The position numbers and the translations under genes were made by a program. Positions 35,911-49,780 of a DNA stretch of 64,000 nt are shown piece by piece. Source of the stretch: Sindora glabra (taxonomy: Eukaryota; Streptophyta; Magnoliopsida; Fabales; Fabaceae). The stretch's first letter is position 1. Each line of letters opens with the position of its first letter. The stretch is taken from contig CM035236.1 in assembly GCA_020226215.1 (NCBI GenBank), forward strand, positions 7,817,001-7,881,000, read 5' to 3'. Under the pieces are notes generated by a model. That model was not told the DNA's origin. It did no database searches and saw only the letters and a program-made list of their open reading frames with translations.

Positions 35911-37403
35911 GGGGTGTCCAAAAGATGTAAACCCGATCCGACCTGCTTGACCTGGACTGAGTTTCATCTATTGGGTCAGGTCGGATCAGTCTTTGCAGGC
36001 CATTCTACGTTTAAAAAATAACCTATATGGGTTAAGCTGGACGGGCACAGGTTTCGAAAACTGGACTCATACCCGCCCGAGTCTAATATATTTTATTTTT
36101 TTAAGTTTACTAACTCAATATGATGTCATTTTATGAGGCTAAATGCGACGTCATTTTAAGCCTATTATATAAAGCTTTGCATTGACCTTCGTCTCAACCC
36201 TAGCAGCCATTTCATGTTCCTGGTTTCTCTAGTGCGAAGGCTAAAAACCCCTAGTAGAGCAACTTCTCTGTCATTCAAACTTCGGAGCAAGTTCCTTTCG
36301 CTCTATTTCTCAATCTTTCAATCTCAGATTAGAAATTAGATGAAGGATGAAGATGAGATACTAGGCAATGTTTATTGTTTAGTACTATTTTTCTTCTGTT
36401 TGTTTAGGGTTTAGCATTAACTCTATTTCTAATATGTTATTATCATAGATTGGAGTTCGGATGATCTCGTTTGTTTAGGGTTTGTTTAATGTTTGGTACT
36501 AACTCTGTTTCTAACTTTATTGCTAGTCTCTATTTCTAACTCTATTGCTAATATGTTATTATTGTATTATCAAGATCTAAAGCTTGACTTTTGATGGTGC
36601 TCGATACTCTCTCTCGGTACTCTTTCCTCCATGGATTAGAACGAAAAACTCCAAATGGGGGTTCTTGAAGGTATGCCCTGTTACTGTTCATATTATAATG
36701 AAAAATTGTATCTTAGGTTCTGTATATTCATTTAGTTTCATCAAACTTCAAATCCTTGTTTTTCTTTTCTTCTTCCTTCTCTTTTTCTTTAACTTTAGTT
36801 TGAACAATTTTTCTGAAGGAACGCGCTACTGGGTTTGCTATTTTTGTCTGTTCGCTTAATATACTGAAGTTCAGAAAGCCAGCAAAGGAAATTTGTTTGA
36901 AACTATTTTTTTAGTTAATTTTTAAGGTCAAATATTGTAAATTTATATCATTTTCCCCTTCCTTTGAAAGAAATTTGCGTAGAACTAGAGTTCTAGAAGG
37001 AGGACAAGGAGTTCAAGCAGGGGGACAAGAAATTTGCTATTTTTTTGGGTTGATTTTTAATTGTATACTTGTATTTTGATGTCAATGTTACTGAGATCAG
37101 TGAGTTGTATTCAATTTTTACGTTGTTTAGTTTTTCTCATATTTAGGCTCTCTATCGCGATAATTCATACTTTTTTAATAAAAAAAGCCTAGTTTTGATT
37201 AAGGCCCAATCCAGTAACTAAGTTAAAAAACATTCTTAACCTAATTCGGCCCAATTGTGCTCGATGGGCCCGGCTCAACTCGAAAAACTACGAGTTCATT
37301 AAAATTTTGGGCGGAACTAGGCTTTCAAAATAAAGCTTGATTACTAATTGGGCAGGTTACTAATGTATCCTTACCCGACCTAACCTGACTCATAAACACT
37401 CCT
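35911..37403. mobile_element. Non-autonomous DNA transposon with 11-bp flanking repeat
   Basis: Flanked by identical aggtgcaaatg at 35900-35910 and 37404-37414. The left end (ggggtgtcc) and the reverse complement of the right end (ggagtgttt) form short terminal inverted repeats; sub-terminal 'gatccgacctg'-type and 'acccgacctaacctg'-type blocks are typical of plant hAT-like elements. The interior (36150-37000) is less AT-rich, with a TATA-like 'attatataaagc' near 36170 followed by leader-like sequence, and may hold a captured gene fragment. No conserved protein was recognised. The flanking repeat may be part of a shared TIR instead of a target duplication. Confidence 0.5.
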
Positions 37404-38034
37404 AGGTGCAAATGGGTTGAATTGAACTTGACTTTATTTTAAATAGATCAGGTCTGTTTTTTAAATTATTGATATGAGTTTGATCTATTAACTTATATAA
37501 AGCCAAAATTCAAGCTTGGTCTGTCCTATTAAAAAAGTCTGATTTGACCTATTAGCCTGTTTAAAAATCTCTTTATATAAATAAATTTTCAAATTTGTCA
37601 AGAAACTAAAACTTTTTTAAGACTCAAAATTATCCAATAACTTAATTAAACCTATATACATATATATGTATTAAAATATTTATATTATTTGTATGTATAA
37701 TATATATTATATTATATTATTTATAAATATATTTATAATTGAATAAATCGACCTCATAGGCTTACAAATCAAGTTTAAAAAAAAAACCTAACCTATTTAC
37801 TTAAATAAGTTAATTTATTAACCTAAATTTAATTTATTTAAATAAATAGATTATGTTGAATTGATAGACCTATAAATCAAATCTAAAGAAAAAAATCTAA
37901 CTTATTTATTTAAATAGATCAATTTATTAACTTAAACTTAATTTATTTAAATAAATAGATCATGTTAAAATAGGCTTTAAATAAGTTAGGCTGTAAGCCT
38001 TTAGTAGGTAGTCTATCCTATTTATATCTTTACT
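37404..38034. mobile_element. Second non-autonomous element abutting the first
   Basis: The left end aggtgcaaatgggttgaatt pairs with the reverse complement of the right end (agtaaagatataaataggat). The interior contains two tandem units of about 105-115 bp (37748-37862 and 37863-37967), each with 'aatttattaac', 'taatttatttaaataaatag' and 'atgtt' blocks. No coding capacity. Confidence 0.5.
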
Positions 38035-38889
38035 TGCTAACGGTGGTGATAATTATTGGGCTGTTGGTCTGCTTTGTTGAAGTTGGGTCTAAACTACTAA
38101 AAGCCCAACTTATTCGAAAAGTTAATGAAGGCAGCCCATTTCAGAAACCATAAATTAGATATTTGGACGCCCAATCCTCTACCAAGCCTAAACTAGTTAA
38201 AGCCCATGTTATTAGACAAAAGAAATGAAAGGTAGATGTGGTAGTATTATCATGTTATCTTTGGCCAAAAGGAAAAAAAATCATGCTATCACGATCATTA
38301 CAGCACGCCCTATACGTGACCAATTGAGCGCCCAGAGAAGAATAAACATTGAGCTGAGATTTTTTATAAGAAAATATTATTTATATATATATTAATATAA
38401 AGATAATATATCATCCATATTAATAAATAAAAAATAATGATATCTAAAAATTTAAAAATAAAAAAATAATTTTTTTTTGAAAGTGAAGAAGTTACTTTCT
38501 TTAAATTCTTTATATTTAATATTATACAAGTAAAATATTTTTTATTTTAATATTTTATAATAATATTTTATAAAAATATTTTTAGATAAAATAAATGAAA
38601 CCTTAAAGAAAAGTAAAAAATTACTTGCAATATACATTAATGATCTAAAAGTTTAATATAATATTTTCATTATATTACTTAAATCTCTCACCACTTATAA
38701 TATATTGTTTTCTGCCCGTTAGCTTTTTCATCTAATCCCAGAAAAAAGTTCAAACAAGAGAAAATGACGTTGCAATTTGATATGATTAGGTTTAACATGT
38801 AACATGTTATGTATATAAGGTACTGATTTCATAATTTTTATACAATTAACGAAACTATTTCCCCAGGGGTAATAACATGTGAAAATTTA

Positions 38890-39060
38890 CGTATATATTG
38901 AAGTTGTTTGTTTTGGTAAAGATATCCTTCAAGAAAATATAATTATAAAATATTAAAATAATATAAAATAATTTAGATATTTAATATTAAAAATAAAAAT
39001 TTTGATAAAATTTTTTATTATTATAATTTTAAATATTATTTTTTAATAGTGAAAGTAGTA
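38890..39060 (-). repeat. Dispersed MITE-like repeat, copy 2 (inverted)
   Basis: The reverse complement of 'attattataattttaaatat' and 'tattttttaatag' reproduces the core of the copy at 33578-33740, so it is the same family in the opposite orientation. Confidence 0.5.
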
Positions 39061-39649
39061 ATTTAATTAACCCATAAATATAAAATTTTAAGTTTAAATA
39101 TCAAATATGATGAAAAATAAAATTCTTAATACAATATCCAATGCTACTATATCACAATACATCAGTCAGGTATCATTTTTAATTAAAAAATATAAATATA
39201 TAAGATATTCTTTCGTCTATATATATATATATATATAAAAGATTTTGTAATCAAAATATATTCCAATAAATCAAGCAAATCAGAGTAATAATACAAAAAT
39301 ATAAAAAAATTTAGTGGCCCATGTACGTGCCTGCCAATATTCGGGACCCATATGTTAGTTTTATTAGAATAATTTATTGCACATTCGCTCGCAAAAGAAA
39401 GTAAGAGACTAAACTGCGCATCAGACTTCCATTCCAACCTGAGCAAAGATTATCATGATCTTGCCAACTAATAGGAAACGGCATTGTCCAAGTATCCGAG
39501 TGAAAATGAAACAGGGATTGTGTTGATTTGAATGAAGGTGCTTGTTGGCCAAAAACTTAGAAACGAAGTTGTAATAAGAAAGAAATGTTATTAAGGGCGC
39601 ATTTTTTTTTGGAAAAGTTTTTTTTTTTTTAAATTACATATATTCCTAT

Positions 39650-39870
39650 TTGAATGAATAAATAATACATTATTTTTATAACTTATTATTAAAAAATATT
39701 TAAAGTCATAATAAATTAGTAATAAAAGAAAATAAATTTTTCTTTAAAAAATAAAAAATTATCTTCTATCAAATTTATTATATTTAACATAAAATATATC
39801 AAATATTTTTTATAATTTTAATAATTTATAATTATATTCTTATGAAAGATATTTTATATTAAAAAATACG
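39650..39870 (+). repeat. Dispersed MITE-like repeat, copy 3
   Basis: Same block order as 33578-33740: 'attatttttataacttatta', 'aaaaaatatttaaagtcata', 'tttttctttaaa', then a 'tataattatatt' block. Diverged copy in the same orientation. Confidence 0.5.
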
Positions 39871-41133
39871 TGTTATCAAAAGGGATTCAAATGTCACTTG
39901 CTTTGGTGATCATGATGGTTAATTAATTGGTCTGGACTCCTGAGAGCTGGGGACCTTGCGATCAAGGAGGCTGGCACCATGAACCAAGTTATGTTATATA
40001 TAAATGGGCTTGATATCTTATCATGAAGGAGGAGGCTCTATGGGCTATAAGTTTCTAGAAGGCAAATACCATTCTAGAGTTACGTGCCGTTGCCCTCATA
40101 ATTTGAGAGCCCTTAATTAACCTAGTAAAGAGTGCCTACAAGGACAATTTTATTTTTTTTTAGGAAATTTTTTTAAACCGAAGAGAGGGTGATTAGGGGC
40201 AATCGAATTTCCTCCTTTTATGCCATAGAACCTCAGACATTCACAGGAGGGCCAATTGTGCTGGTCTTCAATGGCTCACATGAACAATTGGTATTTTCTA
40301 ACCCTCTGCTATTAATAATTTAATTAGCAAGGATTTTTTTAGCGACGCATTCAATAATTTTATACGTTTTTATGAAAACAATTAAGGAATCGATACATAA
40401 AAAAGTTTCTGTGGACAAGTTAAATTTGAAAGTAAATTATGTTATAAATTTTTTAAGAAGAATTTAAAATTATTTAATTCATAACAAAATATAAATTCTT
40501 TTTAGAATTTCTTTTTGTCTATTAGAAGGTATGTGAGTAATTTTTTTATTTTATAGGAAATAATTTTTTTAAAAAGACTGAGAATCTATTCGAATTCTAT
40601 TTTTAGAAATAAAAGTATTAAAAATTTTATTTGATATGTCTCTAGATTTTACTTTTAAAAGCCATTTTTTAAAAAAAAGAATAAATTTTAGAAAATTTTG
40701 AACTTGCTATTTTATTTTTAATGATAATTTTATAATTAAATAAAATATTTACTTATTTACGTCACCAAATATTTTTTTTTATTTGAATTTAAAAAATTTT
40801 AAAAATAAAAATAAATCCAAGCACATTCTTACTTTTTTCCTTTTTGTCAATTAATAGTCAATTAAATAATTTATTTATTTTTTATTTTTTAAAAAATCAT
40901 ACTTCTCATAAATCATTTGATTAAAAAAATTACATAAAAATACACATTTTCATAAATTAAAAAAATATATAAATTATTTAGTTAGTTATTACTAACAAAA
41001 TGAAAAGTAAGACCTCTCAACATGTATAATCCTAATTCCCATAATTGTTCACTCACTCTTATTAAGTAGGACTTTTATAAATAGAATACAAAATTATCCT
41101 AATTTTATTAGATAAAAATTAAAAATTACTTTT

Positions 41134-41402
41134 TATTATAAAAATAATAAAACAAAGATATGAAAGGAGAATTATAAGAAGAAGGAGAATATTTGGTTCA
41201 ACTGTATTAAGAATGATTTATACAATTTAGTAAATCAATCAAACGTTACAATTTCATAATGATAATTCATAAATAAAATTGAAACATAATAATTGACCAT
41301 AATAAGAATGTAACCTCTGATCTAATAATTGATCATAATTGAGAGTATAACGTGTGACTTATGGACATCTATATTTAATAAACTCAATAGTTATTCATAA
41401 CA
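41134..41402 (-). repeat. 3' LTR of Copia element 2
   Basis: Read on the minus strand it starts TGTTATGAATAAC directly after a purine-rich tract (aaaaggaa). It matches 47674-47932, sharing blocks such as 'gaaggagaat', 'attcaactctat'-like and 'gaatgatttata'-like text in the same order. Confidence 0.7.
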
Positions 41403-44400
41403 TTCCTTTTGAATGTTCATATAATGTGCAATAAGATACTATCTCATTAAAAATTTGTTAAGAAAAATTTAGTGGGATAAAAATCATAATAAAGGAAAAA
41501 AATACAGTGTATTTTAACTCTCTCTCATAATAACATCAATTAAAACATTTAAGTCAAATAACTCCAATATTATGAACTAAATTTTCAAATATAGTAGTAG
41601 GAAATGCTTTAATGAATAAATCTATTAGATTATCACTTGAACAGACTTGGTGAATATTTATATCACCATTGTTTTCAAGATCATGAGTGAAAAAAATTGG
41701 TAAAATATGTATTGTTTGATCTCCTTTAATATATCATTCTTTTAATTGAGTGATACATATAATATTATCTTTACACAAGATAGTTAGGATTGTTTTTCTA
41801 GAAAATAAATCACAAGTCTCTTATACGTGTTGAATCACAAATCTTAACCAAATATATTCCATACTTGCCTCATGCATTGCTAAAATATCTATATGATTAG
41901 ACAATGTGTTTGTTATAATTTGTTTCATGGACCACCATGAAATGATTGTACCTCCACATGTGAATAAATAGCTTGTTTATGATCGAATAGATATCTTGTA
42001 TTTGCATAACTAATTAGGTCTGACTTGAGTACATTTTTATAAAATAAATTTATATCGATCATACCTCTAAGATAACAAAATACATGCTTAACTCCATTCC
42101 AAAGCCTTCGTATAGGTAAAGAACTATATCTTACTAATAAATTAATGGCAAATGATATATCAGGTCATATATGATTAGCAAGATATATTAATGCTTTAAT
42201 TGTACTAAAATATAGTATTTTAGAACTAAGTAATTCTTCATACTTCCAGACCAAATAGTTATTTATCTTTTTCTTGAGTTCTAAAGGGATCTTTGTTCAT
42301 ATCTAATGACCTTACAACCATTATGGTACACAATAGACGTGATTTGTCCATATAAAACTATTTTAGCACTTTTACTATATAAGCTTTTTAATGTACAAAA
42401 ATTCCATTCTTTAAATGTTTAATTTGTAATCTAAGGCAAATTTTCGCTTTGCCTAAATTCTTCATTTTAAATTTTTTCTTTAAATAATTTACCACTTTTG
42501 AAAGCTATTCAAGAGTTTTAACAATATTTAAGTCATCAACATAAACATCAATTATGGCAAACTTATTCCTAGATTTTTTTTATAAAAATATATGAACAAA
42601 TAGGGTCATTTTTGTATCCTTCCTTTAGCAAATATTCATTAGGGCAATTATATCACATGCATCTAGATTGTTTCAATTCATAAAGAAATTTGTTTAATTT
42701 GATTGAGTAATCTTCTCGAGAATTTAAATTGTATGCTGCAAGCAAATTAAAACTTTTAAGGAATTTTATATAAATATCATTATCAAGTGAACCATACAAA
42801 TAGGCTGTAACAACATCCATTAGATATAAATTGAGTCCTTCCTATACCACCAGACTAATTAAATATCGAGAAGTTGTTGCATCCATCACATGTGAGTATG
42901 CCTCTTCATAATCAATGCTAGGTCTTTGCGAAAACTTTTGAGCAATAAGTCATGCCTTATATTATATAATTTCACCATTCTCATTTTGTTTTCACATGGA
43001 AACCCATTTTTATCCAATTAGCTTTACATCTTTTAGTGGACGAACTACAAGTCTGAAAACTTTTCTCTTTGTAAAGGAGTTTAATTCTAACTCGATGACA
43101 TCTTTCTACTTCACTAAACATCTATTTGTTTGTATTCCTTAACAAACTTAGGTTCATGATCTTCATTATCATTTATTATATCACACACTTCATTATATGC
43201 AAAAATATCGTCAACATTGACTTCATTTCGATTCCATTGTATTCCATTACTAACATAATTTATTGAGATCTTTTTATTCTCACTAATTTTAGGTACCTGA
43301 GTTTCTTCTGGAATTGTAATAATAATTTTGTTTGGGGACTTTTCTGGAGTCACCGCATCTATATCCTTAATTTAGTCATTTTGATTCTTAGCTCTTTTTC
43401 TTTTTCGATGTTTTTTTATCTTTGGAACCGATGAGTTTACCATGCTTCATGCATGTATTAAACTCATTTGCAATAATAAATTGTTCAATAAGGACATCAA
43501 TTTTAATTAGAGCATTAGCAGGTGGTATATATGATTTAATCACTCTCTTTTGGTCAGTGAATGCATCTGATAATTTATTAGCTAAACCTTAATAACTTCT
43601 AATTCACATTGTTTTGTACAACGATTAAGACGAGATAATGATAATCCATTCCAACTAATTTTTTTTCAACTAATTATTTTCTCCTTCTAATATTAGGAAA
43701 ATTAATTTATCAAAATGATAATCAACAAATTTAGCAATGAATAAATCCCTTTTTGATGATTCAAGATATTTTATTATAGATAGAGATTTATATCCAATAT
43801 ATATTCATAACTTTTATTGAGGACCCATCTTAGTACACTATAGTGGAGTAATTGGAATACATAACGCATATCCAAAAATCTTTAGATGGGAAATATTAAG
43901 TTCCTAATCAAAAACTAATTGTAAAAAGGAAGATTTATGATAACTTGTTATAATCAATGGTCTTACAATTAATCTAAGATGCTTAATGAATGATTCTAGA
44001 AGACCATTTTATGTATGATCATATGTTATAAGATATTCAATATTAATTTCAATAAACATATAATAATTATTGAAAGATTGAGAAGTAAATTCACTAGTAT
44101 TGTCAAATCGTATTTTCTTAATTAGATAATAAGAAAAATGTGATTGCAGTCAAATTAATTGAGTAAGTAATTTTGCAAATGCTAGATTACAAGATGATAA
44201 CAAAGATACATGTAACCATCTAGTTGATGCATTAATTAAAATCATAAAATATCTAAATAATCCATATGGTGGGTGAATTGGTCCACAAATATCATCTTGT
44301 ATATGTTTAAAAAATGCAAGAGATTCATTCTCAATTTTTACCTATAATAGTTGAATAATCAACTTTCTTTGAAAACAAGTAACACATAAAAAATTTTTAT

Positions 44401-44739
44401 ATTGAAAAATTTACCGGCTCTTTAATGGATGCCTATATGATTTTTAATTTTTTTGCATCATAATTGATTCAGAATGGCCTAACTGATCATGTCAAATAAT
44501 AAACTTATCATAATCTATAAACCTTTCATTTAGTATAGTATATACTTCAATTGTGCTAATATTTATGCAATATAAACCAGAAGAAAAGGTAAGTAATTTT
44601 TTCAATATATATTTTTTGACCCAAGATAACATTTATAATATGCATATATTCAACATTCCCTTCATTTGTTATCTTAATATGATACCTATTTCAATAAATA
44701 TTTTTGAAATTTGATAAGTTTCTTTAAGACTTAATAGAT

Positions 44740-45334
44740 AGGAATGGCAAAAAAATGTATTTCAGATTTTATCCCATGAATTTTGTTTCACAAGGTGTGG
44801 ATTTGATATAAATTTTTACCCTATAAGATAAGTTTTTAACCTGAAGCAATTACGTAGGATAAGATAATATTATCCCATAGAATTCTGACTTGCTTTGAAG
44901 TAATAAATTATTTTTATATTATACTTAAAAATATATACTATTATAAATTTATTTTACTAATTTTATAATTAAAAATATTTATATTAATTATTTTCTTTTA
45001 CTTAATATTTATTTTAATTATTTTATTTTAAATTTTAAATTAGTTAAATAAATTATGTGTGATTTTAAACTAATATTATTATATTATGTTGAATATTAAA
45101 TATTAATTATGTTGAATATTAAATGTTAATTATGTGTGCATTTCAAATTTATAAATTTTATTTTTTTTAATTTTTTTATTTATCCATAAATCATCGTTGT
45201 CTTATAAATTACAAGGATGGGGTATCAACTTACCTCGTAATTGGGAATAAAGTGAGGATAAGACAGATCATTGTAGTTATGGGACAAGGTAGTATACTAC
45301 CGATCTATTATTACTTCGCCTCTTTGCCATCCCT
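44740..45334. mobile_element. hAT-like MITE nested in Copia element 2
   Basis: Terminal inverted repeats aggaatggcaaa (left) and agggatggcaaa (reverse complement of the right end), a common plant hAT-type terminus. Flanking octamers taatagat (left) and taacagaa (right) match at 6 of 8 positions, as for an old 8-bp target duplication. The element splits the Copia reading frame between EDALYS-V and the following SLKETYQ-like segment, so it inserted after the Copia element. The interior is AT-rich and noncoding. Confidence 0.7.
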
Positions 45335-47234
45335 GTAACAGAATATAATGCATCTTCGATTTCAAGATTTGCTCCTCCCAGTAACAACATATTAGCTCTT
45401 CCGAAGTCATCAATTAATCTTGTATTAGTAGATAGTACTAATATTAACTTTTTGCATTTTCAAATATGAGAAATATTTCTATTCTCAAGTATAGAGTGTG
45501 TTGTTGCACTATCTACAAAACATGTATCTTTATTATTGATTATAGATCCATTTAGGAAAGCACTCATATTATTTGTTCACATAAAATATATAACATAAAA
45601 TGTTTAAAGTTAATATAAGAAATTAAAATTAATATAAGAAATGCTACAAATTTAATGAAACACTTAAAAATATATAAAAACTTTTATTAAAATAAAATTA
45701 AAAGTAAAAATATAATTGTAATAAAAAATATAATTATAACAAAAGAAATTATTTTTGCACACTCTCATCTCCAATTAAATGATCAATTCTACATTCAGAG
45801 TAAAAGAATAAGTCAACAACATCTAAATAAATTATATCTATTTGGCCTTTATTATAATCATCATTTTCGTAAGCAAAATTTGTCTCTATCTTTTTTCCTT
45901 TAAGCAATTCTTAGTAAAGGTTAATAAGATGTTTTGGTGTATGAATGGTATAAGACTAATGACCATTGTCATCTTAACGATAGCATATGTTTTTAATATG
46001 TTTGTTATTTTGCCCATCTTTTTTTGTCATTCCTTTTTTCATTTTTCCATTTCTACTCGAAAGTTGAGTTCTTGATATAAGAACCATGACCACGTCCACA
46101 TCCATGACCATGGTTATAGGTGTGCTTTCCAATATCATATTTGTTATATTTTGTTGCATTCACTTCAGGGAATAAATTAGAATTTATTGGACATGCTTCA
46201 TAATTTTTCATTAATAGTTCATTATTTTACTTAACCACAAGAAGACATAAGACCAATTTAGAGTATTTTTTAAAAGCCTTTTTATGATATTGCTACTGCA
46301 GGAGCACATTTGATGTGTGAAAGGTGAAGAATGTTTTTTCTAACATATCCTCATTAGTAACTTTATCTCCACATAATTTCAATTTAGAATGACTCTAAAT
46401 ATTACTAAGTTATATTCACTTATAGTTTTGAAATTTTGTAAGCATAAGTACATCGAATCATAATAAGCTTTTAAAAGGATCACTACTTTTTGGTGGTCAT
46501 ATCTTTATTTTAAATTATTCTAAATAATAAGTGAATTTTTTACCGTGAGGTATTCAATTTTTAGACCTTCGTGGAGATGATAACAGAGAAAAATAATTGT
46601 TTTAGCCTTTTCTTGATTGGATGTTTTGTTTCTTCTTTTAATTGTGTCTCCGAGACCTTTTGCGTTTAAATGAATTTTAACATCTAATATCTACGACAAA
46701 TAATTTTTCCTATAATGTCCAAAGCCATAAATTCAAGATTCACATGATTTGATATAATACTATCATAGACATGTAAAAATGAATTAGAAAATTTTCAATA
46801 TAACAAAGGTTGAAAATTGAAAAGAATTATTAATCAACATATTATTCATACAATTATTAATCCACTTCAATTTTCTATTTCATTATCAATCTATATAGTG
46901 ATCAAACATTACAAAAATTATTAAATTTATAAAAAGTATATTTCAAATTATATTAAAAGTGAATGAGATGAGAAAGAAAGGTAAATTATATATCTCTATG
47001 TAATTATTAAATATATGTACATTTATATATCACTTGCTTCTTGATAATTCTTTACCTTTTCCAAACTTAGTTTCTTAACTATTCGTGTTCAACTTTGCAT
47101 AAAGTCAAACCTTATCATGCAAGTGGATTTTCTTTCTATATCAATATAACAAATATTATTTTTTCATATAATAATTTTTTTAATCACAAGATAATAATAT
47201 AATCAAGTGTTTACCATATATCCACAGTTGCATA

Positions 47235-47236
<2 letters not shown>

Positions 47237-47289
<53 letters not shown>
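47237..47289. repeat. (AT)n microsatellite, about 26 units
   Basis: An uninterrupted AT dinucleotide run of 53 bases inside the untranslated part of Copia element 2, between gag and the 5' LTR. Likely length-variable. Confidence 0.95.
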
Positions 47290-47290
<1 letters not shown>

Positions 47291-47673
47291 TCACTCATTT
47301 TATAAAAATCAACATGCACTTCAAAAATAGATTTAGAAATTTTATTCATTTAACATTTAGGAATAAATTCTCAAATAATATGTCATAATGTGAATTTATG
47401 TTTTTTCCTCCTTCTCAATTTAATTCATTATATATTTCTATTGTTATTTCTATGCATCATATTCAATATTTTATAATTATTGTTTCTTCGAATAAGACCA
47501 ATAAAATGTTAAAATCGTTATAGAAATAAAAAATAAAGTATGAATGAAAAAAGGAATAAAAATAAGATAAGAGAGAAGAATTATTATATTAGCACAAAGT
47601 AGCAAGATTAAGTAAATATAATTTACATCTGGAAGCAATTATTTTAATGGATTAAAATCTCGTATTGATAACG

Positions 47674-47932
47674 TGTTATAAAAATGATAAAATAAGCACT
47701 TAATAAATAATAAAAGAAAGAAATGAAAGATATGAAGGAGAATTATAAAAAGGAAGAGAATATTTGATTCAACTCTATCAGAAATGATTTATATAACTTG
47801 TATTTGTAGGGCAAATTGGTCAAATATTACAATTTTATAATAATGATTTATAAATAGAATTAAAACCTAATGATTAACTATAATAAAAATGTAATATCTA
47901 ATCTAGTAGTTAACCATGATTAGAGGTATAAT
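47674..47932 (-). repeat. 5' LTR of Copia element 2 (outer end eroded)
   Basis: Partner of 41134-41402. The inner border (tgttataaaaatgat) is clear, but similarity stops near 47932 in 'ttagaggtataatgtc'. About 50 bp of the outer LTR end seen in the left copy is missing or unrecognisable, so no target duplication can be read. Confidence 0.65.
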
Positions 47933-49780
47933 GTCTTAAATATCGCTCATTGTATACATATATCCCTCACTGTATCTTTTCACTTTTAGCATGTTTCGGC
48001 TCAAAATTAAATACAGAATTTTGGTATAATCAAGCATAAATAGACTTAATAATATTATAATTATACTCCGAGTGAAACTTAAGTATGCGTATATCGATTT
48101 CTTGGCGCATCCTTTGAATTACCTTCTTAGGCCATCTTATACTTTTTCTCTGTAATCTATTTTATTAAACAAGACTTAAAGCATATCATTTATAATATAC
48201 AGCTAATTTAATTATACATTTTAAATTTAGATGGTCCAAATCTGACATGACTTATTTAGCTATAAAATTGTAGAATGGCCTCTCGATCCAACTTATTACC
48301 CTGATTCATTCATCATCAGGAAAGAATTAACATTGTCCATCTAGAGGGGAAGCTGAGCTGCCGAGGGGCCGTTTAAGAAATAACATTTTTATTAACTTTT
48401 ATGAAATTTGATTCATTTTAGCTACTCGATTTAATTAATTAATTATTTTTAATATTTTACAATCAATTTATTTAAATAAGCGATCAACCTTTAAACTGCC
48501 AAAATGAAAACGTTAGAATCTCCGAAGTATTCAATAAATGGATTTGTGAAAGGCTTGGGAAAATATCCTCTATCCCCATAATATACTTATTTCTAACATT
48601 TGTTCTTAGCTAAAAAACCACTTGGCAATTCACAACGTTTCTGCCCTTAGCCTTTTGCACAGGCACAATGGCATCTGCTTCTGTCGTTTTTTTTTTTTTT
48701 TTTCCTTTTATTGATACTGATTTTAATAGAGATGTTAGCCGCTAGCCCCTCATTATTTATACCGCCGTTTTCAATAAAAATTGAAAGAAAAAATTTAGAA
48801 AGGGCTGAATATCATAAGCATAAAATTTGTCACAAATTATAAATTGCAATTTTACGAACAAAAGTTTTGAAATAAAATAGGTTGTTTCACTTTATAATTG
48901 AGATATGTTATTGATTTATTTGAAAATAACAACATTTACAAATTATTTAACCCTTTAAAATTGTTGTATGTAGAATTAAAACTTAATGAAAAATGCTATA
49001 TGGGTCAACATTGAAGGGCGAAAACATGTTTTGAATAAATTGCAATTATAGAATATAAAAGTGGAACTGATTCCATGGATGGTGAGATTTTGATATTTAT
49101 ACTTCGATGGTTAATTCGAAAATCTTCTGTTAGTACCCGTAACACCACTTAAACTTAATATATAAATGATCAAAATTATATTTTTGTAATTGATTCATAT
49201 GCTTAAAGTTTATTAACCGATCAATCTTTCTATTTCTCTTTCATTCAATTTAAAAAATTTAAAATTATTTATTCTTAAATAAAAATTAAAATAAATTTTG
49301 ATTATTAATTTCTTAAAAAGAATTTAATAACTATAAAAAATTATATTAATTTTATTTTAAAAATTATTAAATAATAAATTATAATAAAATATTATTTAGA
49401 AGAATATTTAATCTATTAAATAATATATAGAACCTAAAATATTAAAGTAAAAGATTACTTAAATAATAAATAAAATATATCCCTATTTTTAATTTTTTTA
49501 TATATAAATAATTAATTTAATTAAATATATTCATTTAAATAATTAATAAAATTGATTTATTAAATTAATTAATTATTAGTATAATCAATCGATAATTAAG
49601 ACTTAAGTTGAGTAGTTTCATATAATTGTAGAGAAATTTTTATATATTTTAATGATATCATATATTTTTAATTATAATTAATAAATTAAAAATAATTACT
49701 AATTTTAATATTTTTTAATATTTTAAAATTAAAAAAATTAAAATTTTAAAATACATTAATATTATAAAATTAACAATTAT
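47933..49780. other. Gene-free AT-rich region
   Basis: Contains an 18-T run near 48690 and long A/T-only stretches at 49230-49780. No coding sequence, RNA gene or repeat border recognised. Confidence 0.5.

Larger units (their letters stand above)
38040..41133. other. Gene-free AT-rich region
   Basis: It contains two further copies of the dispersed MITE-like repeat (38890-39060 and 39650-39870), a short (TA)n tract near 39220, and extreme A/T stretches at 40440-40990. 39940-40290 is less AT-rich but shows no open frame or recognised motif. Confidence 0.45.
41134..47932 (-). mobile_element. Degenerate Ty1/Copia retrotransposon 2 (antisense)
   Basis: Minus-strand translation with breaks allowed gives Copia domains in order from right to left. 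Gag is at about 46800-45400, including an EDALYS segment just before the nested insert. Integrase is at 44600-43800 (STRWLHVSLLSS, NTSEFTSQSFNNYY). The Pro/Glu-rich linker and VDDIFAY occur at 43114-43353. Reverse transcriptase is at 43000-42300, with LYELKQS and an intact YVDDLNI near 42535. RNase H is at 42100-41500. The 'acacgttatcaatacgag' region next to the right LTR fits the primer-site area of the large group of plant Copia elements with ACACGTTATCAGCACGA. It is a different lineage from element 1, more than 6 kb long and with longer LTRs. Many stops and frameshifts make it inactive. Confidence 0.82.

Noticed and set aside
43114..43353. Minus-strand open frame of 79 codons as a stand-alone gene
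   Set aside because: Its VDDIFAY and linker sequence belong to the pol region of Copia element 2, just before the RT.
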